From Lepiota brunneoincarnata (taxonomy: Eukaryota; Basidiomycota; Agaricomycetes; Agaricales; Agaricaceae): a DNA stretch of 64,000 nucleotides. The DNA lies in assembly GCA_023014365.1 (NCBI GenBank), contig JAEBUN010000050.1, forward strand, positions 62,001-126,000. The letters are read 5' to 3'. Below, piece by piece: positions 34,882-45,931 of the stretch; positions within the stretch are counted from its first letter, which is position 1, and every line of letters begins with the position of its first letter. The notes beneath the pieces were generated by a model. The model worked only from the letters and a program-made list of their open reading frames with translations, ran no database searches and was not told the DNA's origin. Both the position numbers and the translations under genes were made by a program.

Positions 34882-36921
34882 ATGGACCCTGTCGAACAAG
34901 TCAAGCGCTCCAGTTCTGCGTTGGATCGTAGACGGAGAGGTCGTGGCGCCGCCGCTGTCCGAGGGCACAAAGGAGGAGGAAAAATCAGCGGAAGTCAAGC
35001 TCCCGCCACTGGTGGCCCCCAAATTCTCGGGAATGATGATATTATTCTCAACACCAACTACTACTACCACCACCAACACCACTACTATTACCACCAGCAA
35101 GAGAGACGACAGATGGATACGGGTATGGACGTCGGTCATCACCATCATCACCCACAGGAACAACAACACCATGGTGGGATGTCGATCGTTGAAGGGTGCA
35201 TGTGCTCGTCGTGTCACCTCTTCTGCGAGACTCTTTCCGCGGACGGAGGATGGGAGAATCGTTTTGCCTGCGGTTGCTCTCCTCCCTCCTCCTCCTCCTC
35301 CTCTTCCAAGTTCTCCTTCCACTTCGGAGCAGTATGGGGGTTCAGGTGAGCATTTGTTGCGGGGGTTCGATTTTGGTGGTGTTTAGTGTTCTTGTTCTTG
35401 GTGTCGAGTTTTCTAGGACCTAGCAGGCCTCGGAAGAGTTCGTCTGCTGCTGTGACGTATGGAAGCGGACGCGGATACTATGGTGATAGAAGGTCGTCGG
35501 TGTCGGTGTCGGTGACGGCGGCAGCGGGGGGGCCACAGGGTATTGCTATTACCCAGGTTCCGACGGCTGTGTCGGTGCCGGTGGCTGAGTACTATGCGAA
35601 TGAGCAATTGACTCAGGGATAATACCATGGCGGTATCTTCTGGTGTTGGTACGTAATTTTCGTGTTCGTGGGTTTTGTTGAGGGCGGCTGATTAGGAGTT
35701 TCCTGTTGAAATGCGCTGTTGACTCGACCTCGGTCTTTGTTCTACCCGCGAACTTTTTTTTTTTAATGAACGATGTCAAGATCACGGACTTGGACAGGCG
35801 CAACTACGAAATCCGTACCCTACGTCGCTTATTGGGCCTGGTGTCAGTGGTAGCGAGAAGGCGCATCGAGGGGTTGGCGGCGGCGATCGAGTTCAGTACG
35901 AATGCGATTCCGAGTCGACGACGATGTATTCTGGACCTCCTCTACTCCCGCCCAGTAGAAAGGGCAGCTCGCCCTTACCCGCCACCATCAAATTTAACGA
36001 CAGTCGCGACGAGTCCGGGGAGTCGAGGTGCTCAGATTCAGATGGATCTTGCAGCAGAGAATCGGAGTGGGAAGATGTTAGCGCGGCCAAAGTTGTTGAA
36101 TGGTAGTGCAACTGCGATGATGATGACGACGATTGCTGCTACGGGTGTGGGAGAGACATCAACGACAGCGGGAGGAGTTGTGATGGCGGCTAATGGGATT
36201 ACAGCTGCTGTTGCTGTCGCATCCCTGTCTAGTGGTGGTGGTGCTCCAACGCAAGTTGATCTGGCGAGTGGATCGATGGCGGAAGCGAATAATATATTAC
36301 CGCCTTGTAAACCGAGAAGGGGAAGACCGCCGAGGCAGGAGGTTGTACCTGGGACGGGTGAGTTTAAAGTTTTCCTTTAGCATGTGTTTTGTATTTTTGG
36401 GAGTTAGCGGGTTTCGCGGGGTTGGGTAATTTTAAACACGGGGACACGAGGGGTTGGAGGAGGTAAAGAAGGAACGGGCAGAGGAGGGCGGGATTGGGGT
36501 GGGATAGGGGAGGGCTACCCCACATGTTGTGCGGCTGGTATAAGAGGCTCTACAAAAATTGTGACCACGCAAGGTGGTATATTGCCCTGCCCTTGTTACC
36601 TTTTCGACCTGACGACCCTGCGATCACTCGAAATTCCGGGGCGTGATCTTCATCATTATCAATCTTCTTTGTTTCGCCGTAATGAAAGGAACAACTTTTT
36701 GACTTGTCATCTCATTTACAGATGGTGGATACGCGGGGATGGTGGATCTGAGGGAGAAAGAGGAGGTTGTGCAGAGGCGGATACGGTTCCGAGCACCGAT
36801 ACTAGCACAGTCTGAAGAGTCTGGAGACGAGGAGACGCGACAGGTGAAGGTGCGATGGAGTGGACGAAAGTTCAGTAGTGGCGACAAGTGTCGGTTTCGA
36901 TTCTACGATGTAGACAAGTAG
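34882..36921 (+). CDS. Probable nuclear regulatory protein with AT-hook-like motif
   Basis: The gene model is uncertain. An ATG at 34882 starts MDPVEQVKRSSSALDRRRRG, followed by Tyr/His/Gln-rich sequence. Coding appears to move one frame over by about 35260 (LFPRTEDGRIVLPAVALL, then polyproline). Good GT-AG junctions link 35345 to 35417 and 35648 to 35781. Reading through 35619-35621 needs one G removed from a GGG. The middle part is Ser/Asp/Glu-rich (SRCSDSDGSCSRESEWED). After an intron (36103-36232) comes PCKPRRGRPPRQE, which resembles an AT-hook. A 364-nt intron leads to a last exon (36722-36921) ending RFRFYDVDK. The composition suggests a DNA-associated nuclear protein. The family is unknown, and the first third could use another start. 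Confidence 0.4.
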
Positions 36922-37070
36922 TGGCAGTGCGGAGAAGGGTATCGAAGAGACTAGAATGTCCTAAAATGGAAGCCGCACACGCAAGCTGCGGCATGGTTAT
37001 GTAAGCCGTAGCAGAAGAAACAGTTTTTGTCATCAACAGCTCGTCCACCACAGCACTACACACAACTCAA

Positions 37071-39606
37071 ATGCTCGCCGACAACGCTCTCGACCTCACT
37101 GAATACATACACGCCGATCTCTTCCACCCTTCACCCCCTTTCGCTTCCGCTTCCTCTTCACCTTCCTCGCCGTCTCAGGGCCTCCTTACCCCTCCCCAGC
37201 AGCCACCCGCTCCTGCCTTCAACGACATCCACGACGCCATCTCTCCCTTTACCCTCTTTGATGACGATCTCAAGCTCATGGACCCTCTGATCTCCTCATC
37301 CTATGACTATGGTTCAATCGGTCCTCCCTCCCTCGACCACCCCATCGGTGGTTACCCTCTTCCGACCGATATTGATTTTCCCTCTCTCATTGGCTTAAGC
37401 ATGAACCTCGGCGGTGGCATGGGCCTCAACATGCCCATCGACGATCCCCTACAGCAAATGAGCATCGATCCCCAACTCGTCGATACCCCCGCCTCTGCCT
37501 CTCCCCTTGACGATTTCGATCATGAGGACGGCGGAACGGAAGGCGATGATGAGGGTAGCAGCCAGAATGGCAGCAGTGCTATGGGCACGCCTCCCGCCGC
37601 TCCCTCTGTCGAGAAGGACACCGAGCGCGAGAGGTTGACGTTTACAATTGCTCCCGTCAAAGTCGGCGGTCATGGAAAGGCTCGAAAGGGCACCGTCCAA
37701 GACGGCGGTATCGTGAAAAAGTCGCCTTCTTCATCGATCTACCGTGATAAAGAAAATGCAATCTCATCGATTTTGCTTTCAACGAGCGCTCATGGTGTGG
37801 CTTCTTCAGCTTCCGCTGCTGCTGCTACCACTACCGCTTCTACTACTCAAACAAAGAATGGACATTTTCCTAAACCTCCTACTATCCTCAAAGCCTCAAT
37901 TTCCAAGAAATTCAAGGGCAAGCCCGATGCGGAGGAGGACGACGACGACGACGTCCCTCAGGACTGGCGCCCCTCTCCGGAAGTTTTCGCGAGAATGACC
38001 AGCAAAGAAAAGAGACAACTTCGGAACAAGATCAGTGCCAGGAACTTCCGGGTTAGGCGAAAGGGTTTGTTTTGTTTTCTCCGCTCTTGTTTGTCCATAT
38101 TCGCTCATCGCGTGACCAGAGTACATTTCGACCCTAGAGGGCGATATCGCTGAACGTGATAGGCTTTTGGAAACTATCCAGTCCGAGTTGGGCTCTACCC
38201 AATCCGAGAATTTGGCCTTGAGGCAGGAGATTGCGGCTCTGAAGAAGGTGTTGTTGGAGGGAAGAGGCACCACAGATCTACCCTTGCTCAATCTCCCTCC
38301 CCCTGCTCCGCTTCCCGTTGGTTTGTCTGCCGCCGCCACTGCCGCTGCCGCCATCACCACCACCAACCCTGCCTCGAATGAAGGAATGGGGGTGCCCTCT
38401 CCCCCAGCTACCCCTGCCCCTCATCAGCAAGCCAACGCCACTACCTCTACTGTCACCAACCCCTTCGCACCCAATACTCAAAAGGATCTCCCATCCTCAC
38501 CGATGCCGCGCAACGGTGGCGGTTTCTGGGGTGGTCACCACCAAACGCTCATGGGCAGTGGCGTTACTCCAGTCCACACTACTTTGGTGCCGGAAGTCAA
38601 TGTTGGCTTGTGGGGATGGACTGGGAACAAGAGGGTTCCTGGGGACAGCACTGGTTCAAATATCAACCCGTTGTTGAACGCCATCGGCGCTGGCGTCGCT
38701 GGACAGGTTACTCTTCCCGAAAGGAAGAAGGAAGAGGAGAAGGAAAAGATGTTGACTGGGTTCGAAGCCTTTGCCGATGCCAACTTGTTCACGATGAAGT
38801 CCCTCGATGCGTATGTTCTATCTCTTTTGTGGTGTCTATGGTCTCTTATTCGTTTGTTTTTCAAGGTATCCGCATGCAATTGTGGGGGAAAGATGGCTAC
38901 TCAACATCAACATTTCCTTGCTCAGCAACCACAACAGCCACACCAAGCTCATCAGACATCTCATCATCAGCTCTCTGGTCTTGCGGCCTCCTTACGTCCT
39001 CATCACTTTACCGCGCCTTCGCTTTCCCCCAAGGCTCCGGTTTCTTCTGCGAGTACGGGATTGGGTGGTACGCTTGCTGCTCTGCTTTCCGGCAAACAGG
39101 CACCTTCTACAAGTCCATTTGGTTTGCTTACACCGCCCGCTTCGCCGAGAATTGGGGCGCAAGGGTCTCCAAAACAGCAGCAGCAGCAGCAACAGCAACA
39201 GCAATCGCAATCGTCACAACAGCAACAGCAACAACGAGAAGCCCAGGCGGCCATGTTGGCCGTTGTTGCCAGCCAGACGCTCTTCAAGAAGCTTGGGAGT
39301 GCGTTCTGGGATGCCTTTTCTGGTTCGTCGTCGTCATCCTCCACGCCTTCCGTCACGACGCGGAATTGGGATGCGGAGAAGGTTAGGAAGGTGTTGGAGG
39401 GTAAAGCTGTTGTGAGAGTTGTGGATGTTGAGCCTAGTGCGCCTGCTACTCCTACTCCGACGGCAGTGTCAGCAACGGTTGTGGATGGTGGGAGGAAAGC
39501 GAAGGTGTGTGAGGATGTGAAGTCCTGTGTTGGAGAGATGTTGGAGGAGAGTATGAGGAGTTTGACGTTGGGAAAGGGCAGTGGGAGTGGTGTGAGGAGG
39601 CATTGA
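37071..39606 (+). CDS. bZIP transcription factor
   Basis: Exon 1 (37071-38064) starts MLADNALDLTEYIHADLF and encodes an acidic, Pro/Ser-rich N-terminus of about 310 residues. Its end and exon 2 (from 38120) together form the DNA-binding domain. The basic region is RQLRNKISARNFRVRRK, with the N-x-x-S-A-R-N-F-R pattern, and the intron falls at its end. The zipper then runs through YISTLEGDIAERDRLLETIQ with Leu heptads to LRQEIAALKKVL. The C-terminal half has polyalanine, polyglutamine near residue 700 and polyserine tracts. It also has conserved-looking segments such as ERKKEEEKEKMLTGFEAFAD and WDAEKVRKVLEGKAVVRVVD. An intron near 38812-38866 (canonical GTATGT donor) leads into sequence that reads YRMQLWGKMA only if one C (38870-38871) and one G (38884-38888) are removed. 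It likely binds DNA as a dimer. Confidence 0.9.
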
Positions 39607-39984
39607 GGTGGAGAAGTTTGTTTTGGTTTTTCGTCGAGACTTGGTTTAATTGGCATCGTTTAGCATTCTTTTTGGCATTGGCATATACACATTCCCCAAA
39701 CGCATTCCTTTGTTCTGAAAATTTTTTGTCCCGCCCCCCCTCCCCTTTCCTTTCCCTTTCCTTCCCCTTTCCCTTTGTTTTGCTCATCGAATATAGCTAC
39801 TACCCGTCTCCTCTAATAACCCTGAAGTGAACGTTCCTTATACCCGTAGTTTGTAGTACCTATGAAACAATTTGTTTGATATTCCTAGTCTTCTTTTTTT
39901 GATTTGTTCCTACTACCTCTGAACTGAATGGAGGTGCGAAGTTGATTAAATATAGAAAAATTTCCCGTGTGTAAGTACAGTACA

Positions 39985-40287
39985 GTATGTAGTATGCAGC
40001 AGCGAGCCTGGAAGAAGGAATGAAGAATTATTCCTCGGGAAAACTGAAGCAAATGACCCCTTCATGATTCTACTTTCCGCGTGTGGCTTGCATTTCTTGC
40101 GGCGGGTTCCGTATGAGCACAGCCACCATTGTTCTTGGAGGGGGAACAAATATGGACAAATAGAAGCTTGACGAGGGTTTATCCGCCTATGTATTATGTA
40201 ATGGTATGTATGATGGTAATGAAGATGAAGGATGATGGCGAGATCGGGGCTGCCGGTTTGTGATGCGAAGTTTTGGGTTGTGGGTGT
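39985..40287. repeat. Direct repeat copy A flanking the kinase gene
   Basis: The sequence from GTATGTAGTATGCAGCAGCG to TTTTGGGTTGTGGGTGT recurs in the same orientation at 42382-42800. Matching blocks include the GAGCCTGGAAGAAGGAATGA segment, a segment around GTTCCGTATGAGCACAGCCA, and ATGAAGATGAAGGATGATGG. The copies differ by substitutions and by longer insertions in copy B. Confidence 0.85.
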
Positions 40288-40355
40288 TCACTTGGGTGGT
40301 GCGGTGCTCGAGAAGTCCATGGTTGATTAATCAACAACCATCCGCCCCGTAGAAC

Positions 40356-41901
40356 ATGTACAAGTCCTTGCTGGCTCGTCTAAAATTGGCATTCAGTCGT
40401 TCCCTCCAAGTCTCTCTTTCTGTCTCGCACCTTTACGGAAGAAAGCATCACACGGTACTGCGTTGGGGGTTACCACCCTGTCCGTATTGGGGATGTCTTC
40501 AATAATGGCAGGTACAAGATCTTGTGCAAGCTGGGATATGGCATTTACTCTACCGTGTGGCTTGCCTGTGACCTTAGGTCGGGTTGTTATAATATCAAGG
40601 CATGCGGTCATCTCGAAGTCGTATTGACAAAACAGCAAATTAGGACAAAACAGCACGTTGCGATGAAGATATTAACGGCTGATTCGTACGGGCACCAGCA
40701 AGACATTTTCGAGTTGGATATCTTGAAACATATCAAGGCCCAAGGGGTTGCGGACCCTGGAGCGAGCCATATTTTGGGTCTTCTTGACGACTTTGAACAC
40801 CACGGCCCGCATGGTAATCATGTTTGCCTTGTTTTCAAGCCGATGGGGCCCGACATGTCCAAATATCGAAGCCTGCTCCCGAAACCCAGGGTCCCGGTCC
40901 CTGTTGTCAAGAGGATTGCGAAACAGCTCCTCTTTGCCCTTGCTTTTCTCCACGACACATGCCGAGTCATCCATACAGGTGCAGTGCCCCGGGTCCAGGA
41001 AAGCGACACAAGAATGTCTCTGACGAGAGTTGTATGTAGACATTAAACCACAAAACATCCTTATTGAAACATCTGCTATCAACGAGATGTTTGAGAATGC
41101 ACCCTCGGAAGCCTTTCAACCACAATATCCGGTATTGAAGCCTCCGAATGACTTCTACGGCCAATCAGCACTGCTCTCCTCGGCGAAGGAGGACCTGGCT
41201 CGCGCTGGTGACATTTCCGTCAGGCTAGCCGATTTCGGGACATGTAAGGGTACTTTCGTTGAGTATATTAATAGCCTAAAATGCTAACTGGGTAAATCAC
41301 TAGCTAGTTGGTTTTCGAAGCACCTAACCGAGTGGATTCAACCTGAAATGCTGCGAGCCCCTGAAGTGATTCTCGGGGCAGACTGGGACTTCAAAGCTGA
41401 TATCTGGAACTTGGGGTTGATAGTGAGCAAAAGCGTTTTTCGCTTCCAGCCGCGGATTACAGGTATGTTAATATATGTCCTCCCATTAGATCTGGGAGCT
41501 TGCAGAAGGAGCACTTGTGTTCGACGGAACGTGGACAGCGAAAGCTCCATATACTTCTGAGGCCCACCTCGCACAGATGGAAGCTGTTCTCGGCAAGATG
41601 CCAGAGTCCCTCCTAGTTCGGTCTAAGAATCGAGACCAATACTTCGATAGTCAAGGTAAAGGCTAATAGTGTTGTGTTATTTCCCTCTGATAAGATCTAA
41701 TATAGGGACCTACAGGCAATCTTCTCATGTCATCAACCTTCCCGTCTTTACCACTCGAAAAGTTTTGCAAGAATCCAGATCTCTCCGTCGTTGAACGGAA
41801 GCTGTTCTTGGACTTTATAAAATCTATGATTAGGCTAGACCCGAAGGAGCGCCTATGATGCTCGTTCTCTGCTGGATTCGGAGTGGCTAAACCAGTCATA
41901 G
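40356..41901 (+). CDS. SRPK-like serine/threonine protein kinase
   Basis: A CMGC-group kinase of the SR-protein-kinase type. The N-terminal signature GGYHPVRIGDVFNNGRYKIL precedes the nucleotide loop (LGYGIYSTVWL). Spliced exons then give the catalytic Lys in HVAMKIL, the hinge LVFKPMGPDM, the catalytic loop IHTDIKPQN (the SRPK form of HRD), the DFG motif in RLADFGT, and the APE motif in LRAPEVIL. C-lobe sequence runs to RLDPKER. Junctions used are 40577/40644, 40978/41040, 41244/41305 and two more. The ATG at 40356 needs one base removed before 40438 to reach the signature. An extra C at 41850-41853 separates KER from YDARSLLDSEWLNQS and the true stop at 41901. The catalytic residues are all present. 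The gene sits between two direct repeats and may be a mobile or duplicated copy. Confidence 0.85.
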
Positions 41902-43598
41902 AGAGTGTAGTAAATGGTTGTGTTGATACTATACCAGGATAACCCATCTTATTGACTCCTAACCGTAAGATTATACGGTGTTCAGGAAGCATGTAAGTAC
42001 TGTGGTAAGAGGGGTGGCGTCTCTGAGTTCTCCTTGAGGTAGAATCAGTAGTGTAGGGCCCTTCTTCATCCCTTGCCATGATCTCTGGGCCCATGGCCAT
42101 TTTCGACTCTGTCGCGCTCACCTTGAGAGAGTCATATTTCTCCTTCACCTCCCTTCACCTCACTTCAGAATTCAATAATATCGCAAGTTTGACCGTCCAG
42201 CATTAGGCATGCATATAATTCAATACAAAAAATAAAATTAAACATAGCCCCTTCCCTTATTACCTCCTCACAAATGATCTCTGGCTCCTGCACAAAAATC
42301 TCTTCCACATCCTTCCCACCTCCCTTGCCAATCCCCATCCTTACTACGTTCCATCGGCTGCATCGAGCAAATGCAGAAGTGGTATGTAGTATGTAGCAGC
42401 GAGCCTGGAAGAAGGAATGAAGAATTGTTCGTCTTGTGTCATGATTCATATTTATCCGCGTGGCGAATTGGTAATTGCTTTATTGCGACACTGGGCGGCT
42501 TGCGGCGGGGTTCCGTATGAGCACAGCCACCATTGTTCTTGGAGGGGAAACAAATATGGACAAATAGAAGCTTGAAGGATGGACGAGTGTTTATCCGCCT
42601 ATGTGTTACGTAATGGTATGTGTCCCATGGTTTGGAGAGAGAGAGATTGCACTGCGAGGGGTTTGAGCTCGGCCGATACATGTTTTATCGATCAATTTAA
42701 CCATTATAGGATAACTGATAATCGGTGATGATAATGAAGATGAAGGATGATGGCGTGTTCGGGGCTGCCAGTTTGATGCGGAGTTTTGGGTTGTGGGTGT
42801 GGGGGCTAGCCTTGGAATGTGCGTGTGTGCGTTTTACTTTTCTTTTCTTTTTTTTTTTTTTGTGTTTGTGTAGCTAAAGGGGGGAGACGGAATGTGGTTC
42901 GAGTTTTTTTTGAGCGGATTTTGGGGATTCCGAGGAGGGGATGGGTGGAGGGGTTTGTTGAAAGTGGTTAGTTTAATGAGTTAGTTGGTTGGTTGGTAGG
43001 TAGGTTTTCAGTGAATTACATGCTACGTGGGTTGTAGTTGAACGGTCTGAACATGCGTCCTGAGGGAAGGCCTAGACGCTCTGTACGTACACATATGAGG
43101 GCAATTGAAATGGGGGGAGGGTACAATGGACGCATGGTCTTGATTGATGTCCTAAAAAGGAAATACGCTGGACTTCCTTTTGTTCGTGCAAGGACAATGG
43201 CAAGCGTCAGTGATATATACACCAACAATGGCCAGAGGAAAAAAAAAACCCTCCACCTCGTTATTCTTTCTCTCTCTCTTTTCTCTGTTCTCTCGCATCA
43301 AGTAACGAAACACAGCAACGAGTATTCATGAGTTCTACAGTCTCAAGTTGTACGCACCCTTTTCTCCTCTTGTTCCTAAATTGGGTTGTACTCATCTTGT
43401 ACTTTTGTAGTTTTCTCCAGAGATTCGCTCCTGCGATGTCAAGTGAGGTCCAATCGGACGCACAAACAAGGAACAAGGCCTCCTCTAGCTAAAATACCAT
43501 GCACTCAGACCGGGAGCCTGCTCGATATTATCCTCGAAGAGGACACTACACCAACACCAACACCATCTCCACCGCCGACAACAGCAGCAATAGCGCCT
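41902..43598. other. Intergenic region containing repeat copy B
   Basis: About 1.7 kb with no supported gene. The part from 42382 to 42800 duplicates sequence upstream of the kinase gene. The frame of the next gene is open from about 43386, so its 5' exon or leader may begin here. Confidence 0.45.
42382..42800. repeat. Direct repeat copy B flanking the kinase gene
   Basis: Second copy of the sequence at 39985-40287 in the same orientation. It carries an extra stretch of about 100 bp (roughly 42620-42720) and other insertions, so it is longer. The kinase gene lies wholly between the two copies. Confidence 0.85.
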
Positions 43599-45728
43599 AT
43601 GCTAACCACACGTACGCAACGCCGTCGTCAAGCAATTACCGCCCAAGACCTAAAGGCAACCACAACAACCACAGAGTTGGTTACCCCCCATTTCAACGTC
43701 TCTTTGACCAACGTGTCATTCAACTTTCCCCTTCCTCCTGTGCCTACCCCCACTTCATTATGGAAGTCCTCTTCGTCTTCGTCCTCCTCCTCCTCCCCGC
43801 CTTCCATTTGTTCTTCCCCGTCGTCAAGTCCAGACTCGCAGTCGGCTGGTCTACCGCAGACGCCTACGACGTCCGACGATGAACTTTCCTACTACCACCC
43901 CCGTCGTTCCAATCTCAAACGGTCTGCTGCTATTAAGCCCCTCGTTATCAGCAAGCCACAGCGTTCCTCAACGCTCCCCACCATCGACCGCTCCTCCTCC
44001 GATATTGAAGAGGAATATGACGCAGACTCGGATTCAGAATGGTACACCCGCGAATTCTCCCGCGTCCTCACACTCCATTCCGACCTACCCCACACTTCTT
44101 CCTACCCCGCCGCACACAGAGACTCGATCGCAATAGCACCTACTACTCCCTTTGAATGTGATTCTCCCATTTCCCCGCCTGATCAACAGCGGAAGCGTCG
44201 TGGAATTAGATACTCGATTCTCGACGCACCACCACCACCACCACCACCACCACCCACTTCATCTATCCCACCTATCCCTTCAAAGTTCTCGTCGCAGAAA
44301 TGTGCCAAGACGTTGTCGATTACTGCACCGAGAAGACCGCCTCCGAGGATGAGTATTCCTGATGATGCGTGTTCGGTGTTTTCGTTGTCGATGTATATGG
44401 ATGATATCGTGGTGGGAAATGGTGATGACGACGATGATGGACCCGGACCGAGTCCGTTGAGTGTTTATTCGCAAGAGTCGTTGGTGTTGGGCGATTTTGA
44501 GAGGCAGCAGGAGGTGGGGTTGGGATTGGGATTGGGATTGGGATCGGGACGAGGACGTGAGCAGGAGGAGCAGGAGGAGGAAGGAGCAGTAGAGTTCCCT
44601 GCGGGGTTTGAGGTGCAGGTGGATGATGGTCCGATGATGTTGCCACTTTCCCTTCCGGGATCACCGCTTGATCTTGAAGCGGATATTGCGCATGGGCTGG
44701 AGGTGTTGAGGACGACGAAGGAGGATGATGAGAGTCCTCGTTCCGGTGAGGGTGAAGCTGACGCCTTGGGCGTCGGATTTGTTTTGGAGGAAGATACTAT
44801 CGCTGATGATAGGGAGGAAGTCCAAGGCAACAAGGCTACTGTTGTACCCCAACCTTTCCGGACGCGTGCGCTGCCTTCATTACCTGTCGCTGGTCCAGCA
44901 CTACCATTACCCACACCCCCACCTCCACCGTCGTCGGTTACCGCCCCAACTCGCAGAGGTCGTTCACCGACACCATCGGCAGTCTCATCATTTTCATTCC
45001 CTCCCAGTCCTTCTCCCGAGTCTTCCGCGCTCGAGGAAGCACCGTCGGAGCGCAGCAACGACGACTTTGACGAACGCAGGCACGGTTTGAAATCAAAGTG
45101 GTCCTCGTCTACCCTCGCTTCCGTGTCCGAGGAACACGCGTCGCCTGGGTCAAAGTTCCTTGGCGCGAGCAAGTTGAAGATGTATTTCCAGGGACAACAC
45201 AAGAGGCATAATAGTACTGCTTCGTCTCCGCTTTCTCCCAAGTTTACTGCGAAATTCCCTTTATCGCCGTTGCCTTCGCCTGGGAAGGGTGGCAAGGGGA
45301 AGGGGAAGAAGGAGAAAGGGGGCGAGAAGGGCGAGAAGAGGGAGTGTGATGTGATGGTTATTGGGTATAATCAGCAGCAGCAGCAGCAACAACAACCACC
45401 CTTGGGCAGGCGTTCGCATGATTTGTATCATTATAACCCTGCAAGCCCCATCCCGAGTCCGCGCAAGTCGTTTGGTGAAAAACGTTCTCCTCGTCGGTCG
45501 TATGATCTTCCGATGGCACCTTCTGGACCCCGTGCACGGCGTCAGGGTAGTAGTAGTGGTGGTGGTGGTGTTGGTGGTGTGAAGAGGAGTGCGTCGCAGT
45601 GTAGTGCGAGCGGAACGAGTGATTGTGGAAGTGAGGTTTCATACGCGAGTAGTAGTGCGTCTTCAAGTGGGATGGGGTTGAGGAGGAAGCCGATTCCAGT
45701 GGAAATGTTTCTAAGGGGTGGTGTTTGA
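43599..45728 (+). CDS. Proline/serine-rich disordered protein, unknown function
   Basis: One long intact frame. The first in-frame ATG is at 43599 (MLTTRTQRRRQAITAQDL), giving about 709 residues. The frame stays open upstream to 43386, so a spliced upstream start is possible. Visible segments are polyserine at about residue 60, a Ser/Asp/Glu patch, a run of nine prolines near 210, a short Leu-Gly repeat (VGLGLGLGLG) near 305, many SPxP-like sites, a basic KGGKGKGKKEKGGEKG stretch near 570, polyglutamine, and a closing GLRRKPIPVEMFLRGGV that looks conserved. There are no membrane segments or enzyme motifs. The composition suggests a phosphorylated scaffold or nuclear/cytoskeletal adaptor, but that is inference. 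The frame has no breaks in over 2.1 kb despite many homopolymers. Confidence 0.7.
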   Translation: MLTTRTQRRRQAITAQDLKATTTTTELVTPHFNVSLTNVSFNFPLPPVPTPTSLWKSSSSSSSSSSPPSICSSPSSSPDSQSAGLPQTPTTSDDELSYYHPRRSNLKRSAAIKPLVISKPQRSSTLPTIDRSSSDIEEEYDADSDSEWYTREFSRVLTLHSDLPHTSSYPAAHRDSIAIAPTTPFECDSPISPPDQQRKRRGIRYSILDAPPPPPPPPPTSSIPPIPSKFSSQKCAKTLSITAPRRPPPRMSIPDDACSVFSLSMYMDDIVVGNGDDDDDGPGPSPLSVYSQESLVLGDFERQQEVGLGLGLGLGSGRGREQEEQEEEGAVEFPAGFEVQVDDGPMMLPLSLPGSPLDLEADIAHGLEVLRTTKEDDESPRSGEGEADALGVGFVLEEDTIADDREEVQGNKATVVPQPFRTRALPSLPVAGPALPLPTPPPPPSSVTAPTRRGRSPTPSAVSSFSFPPSPSPESSALEEAPSERSNDDFDERRHGLKSKWSSSTLASVSEEHASPGSKFLGASKLKMYFQGQHKRHNSTASSPLSPKFTAKFPLSPLPSPGKGGKGKGKKEKGGEKGEKRECDVMVIGYNQQQQQQQQPPLGRRSHDLYHYNPASPIPSPRKSFGEKRSPRRSYDLPMAPSGPRARRQGSSSGGGGVGGVKRSASQCSASGTSDCGSEVSYASSSASSSGMGLRRKPIPVEMFLRGGV

Positions 45729-45931
45729 AATGGTTTTTTCCTTTGTTCGATTTTTTTTTTTGTTCTTTGGGATCGTTCATTTGAATTATTAGCTTCATTT
45801 TCTGTTTTTTCTTTTTTGTAGCCTACATTATCTAGAGACATTTAATGTAACTATATCGTGGGAACAGAGTCATTTATGAGCCGCGTCGCGTCGCGACAAG
45901 TTTAACTTTATCCTCCCTTTCCAACAAACAC

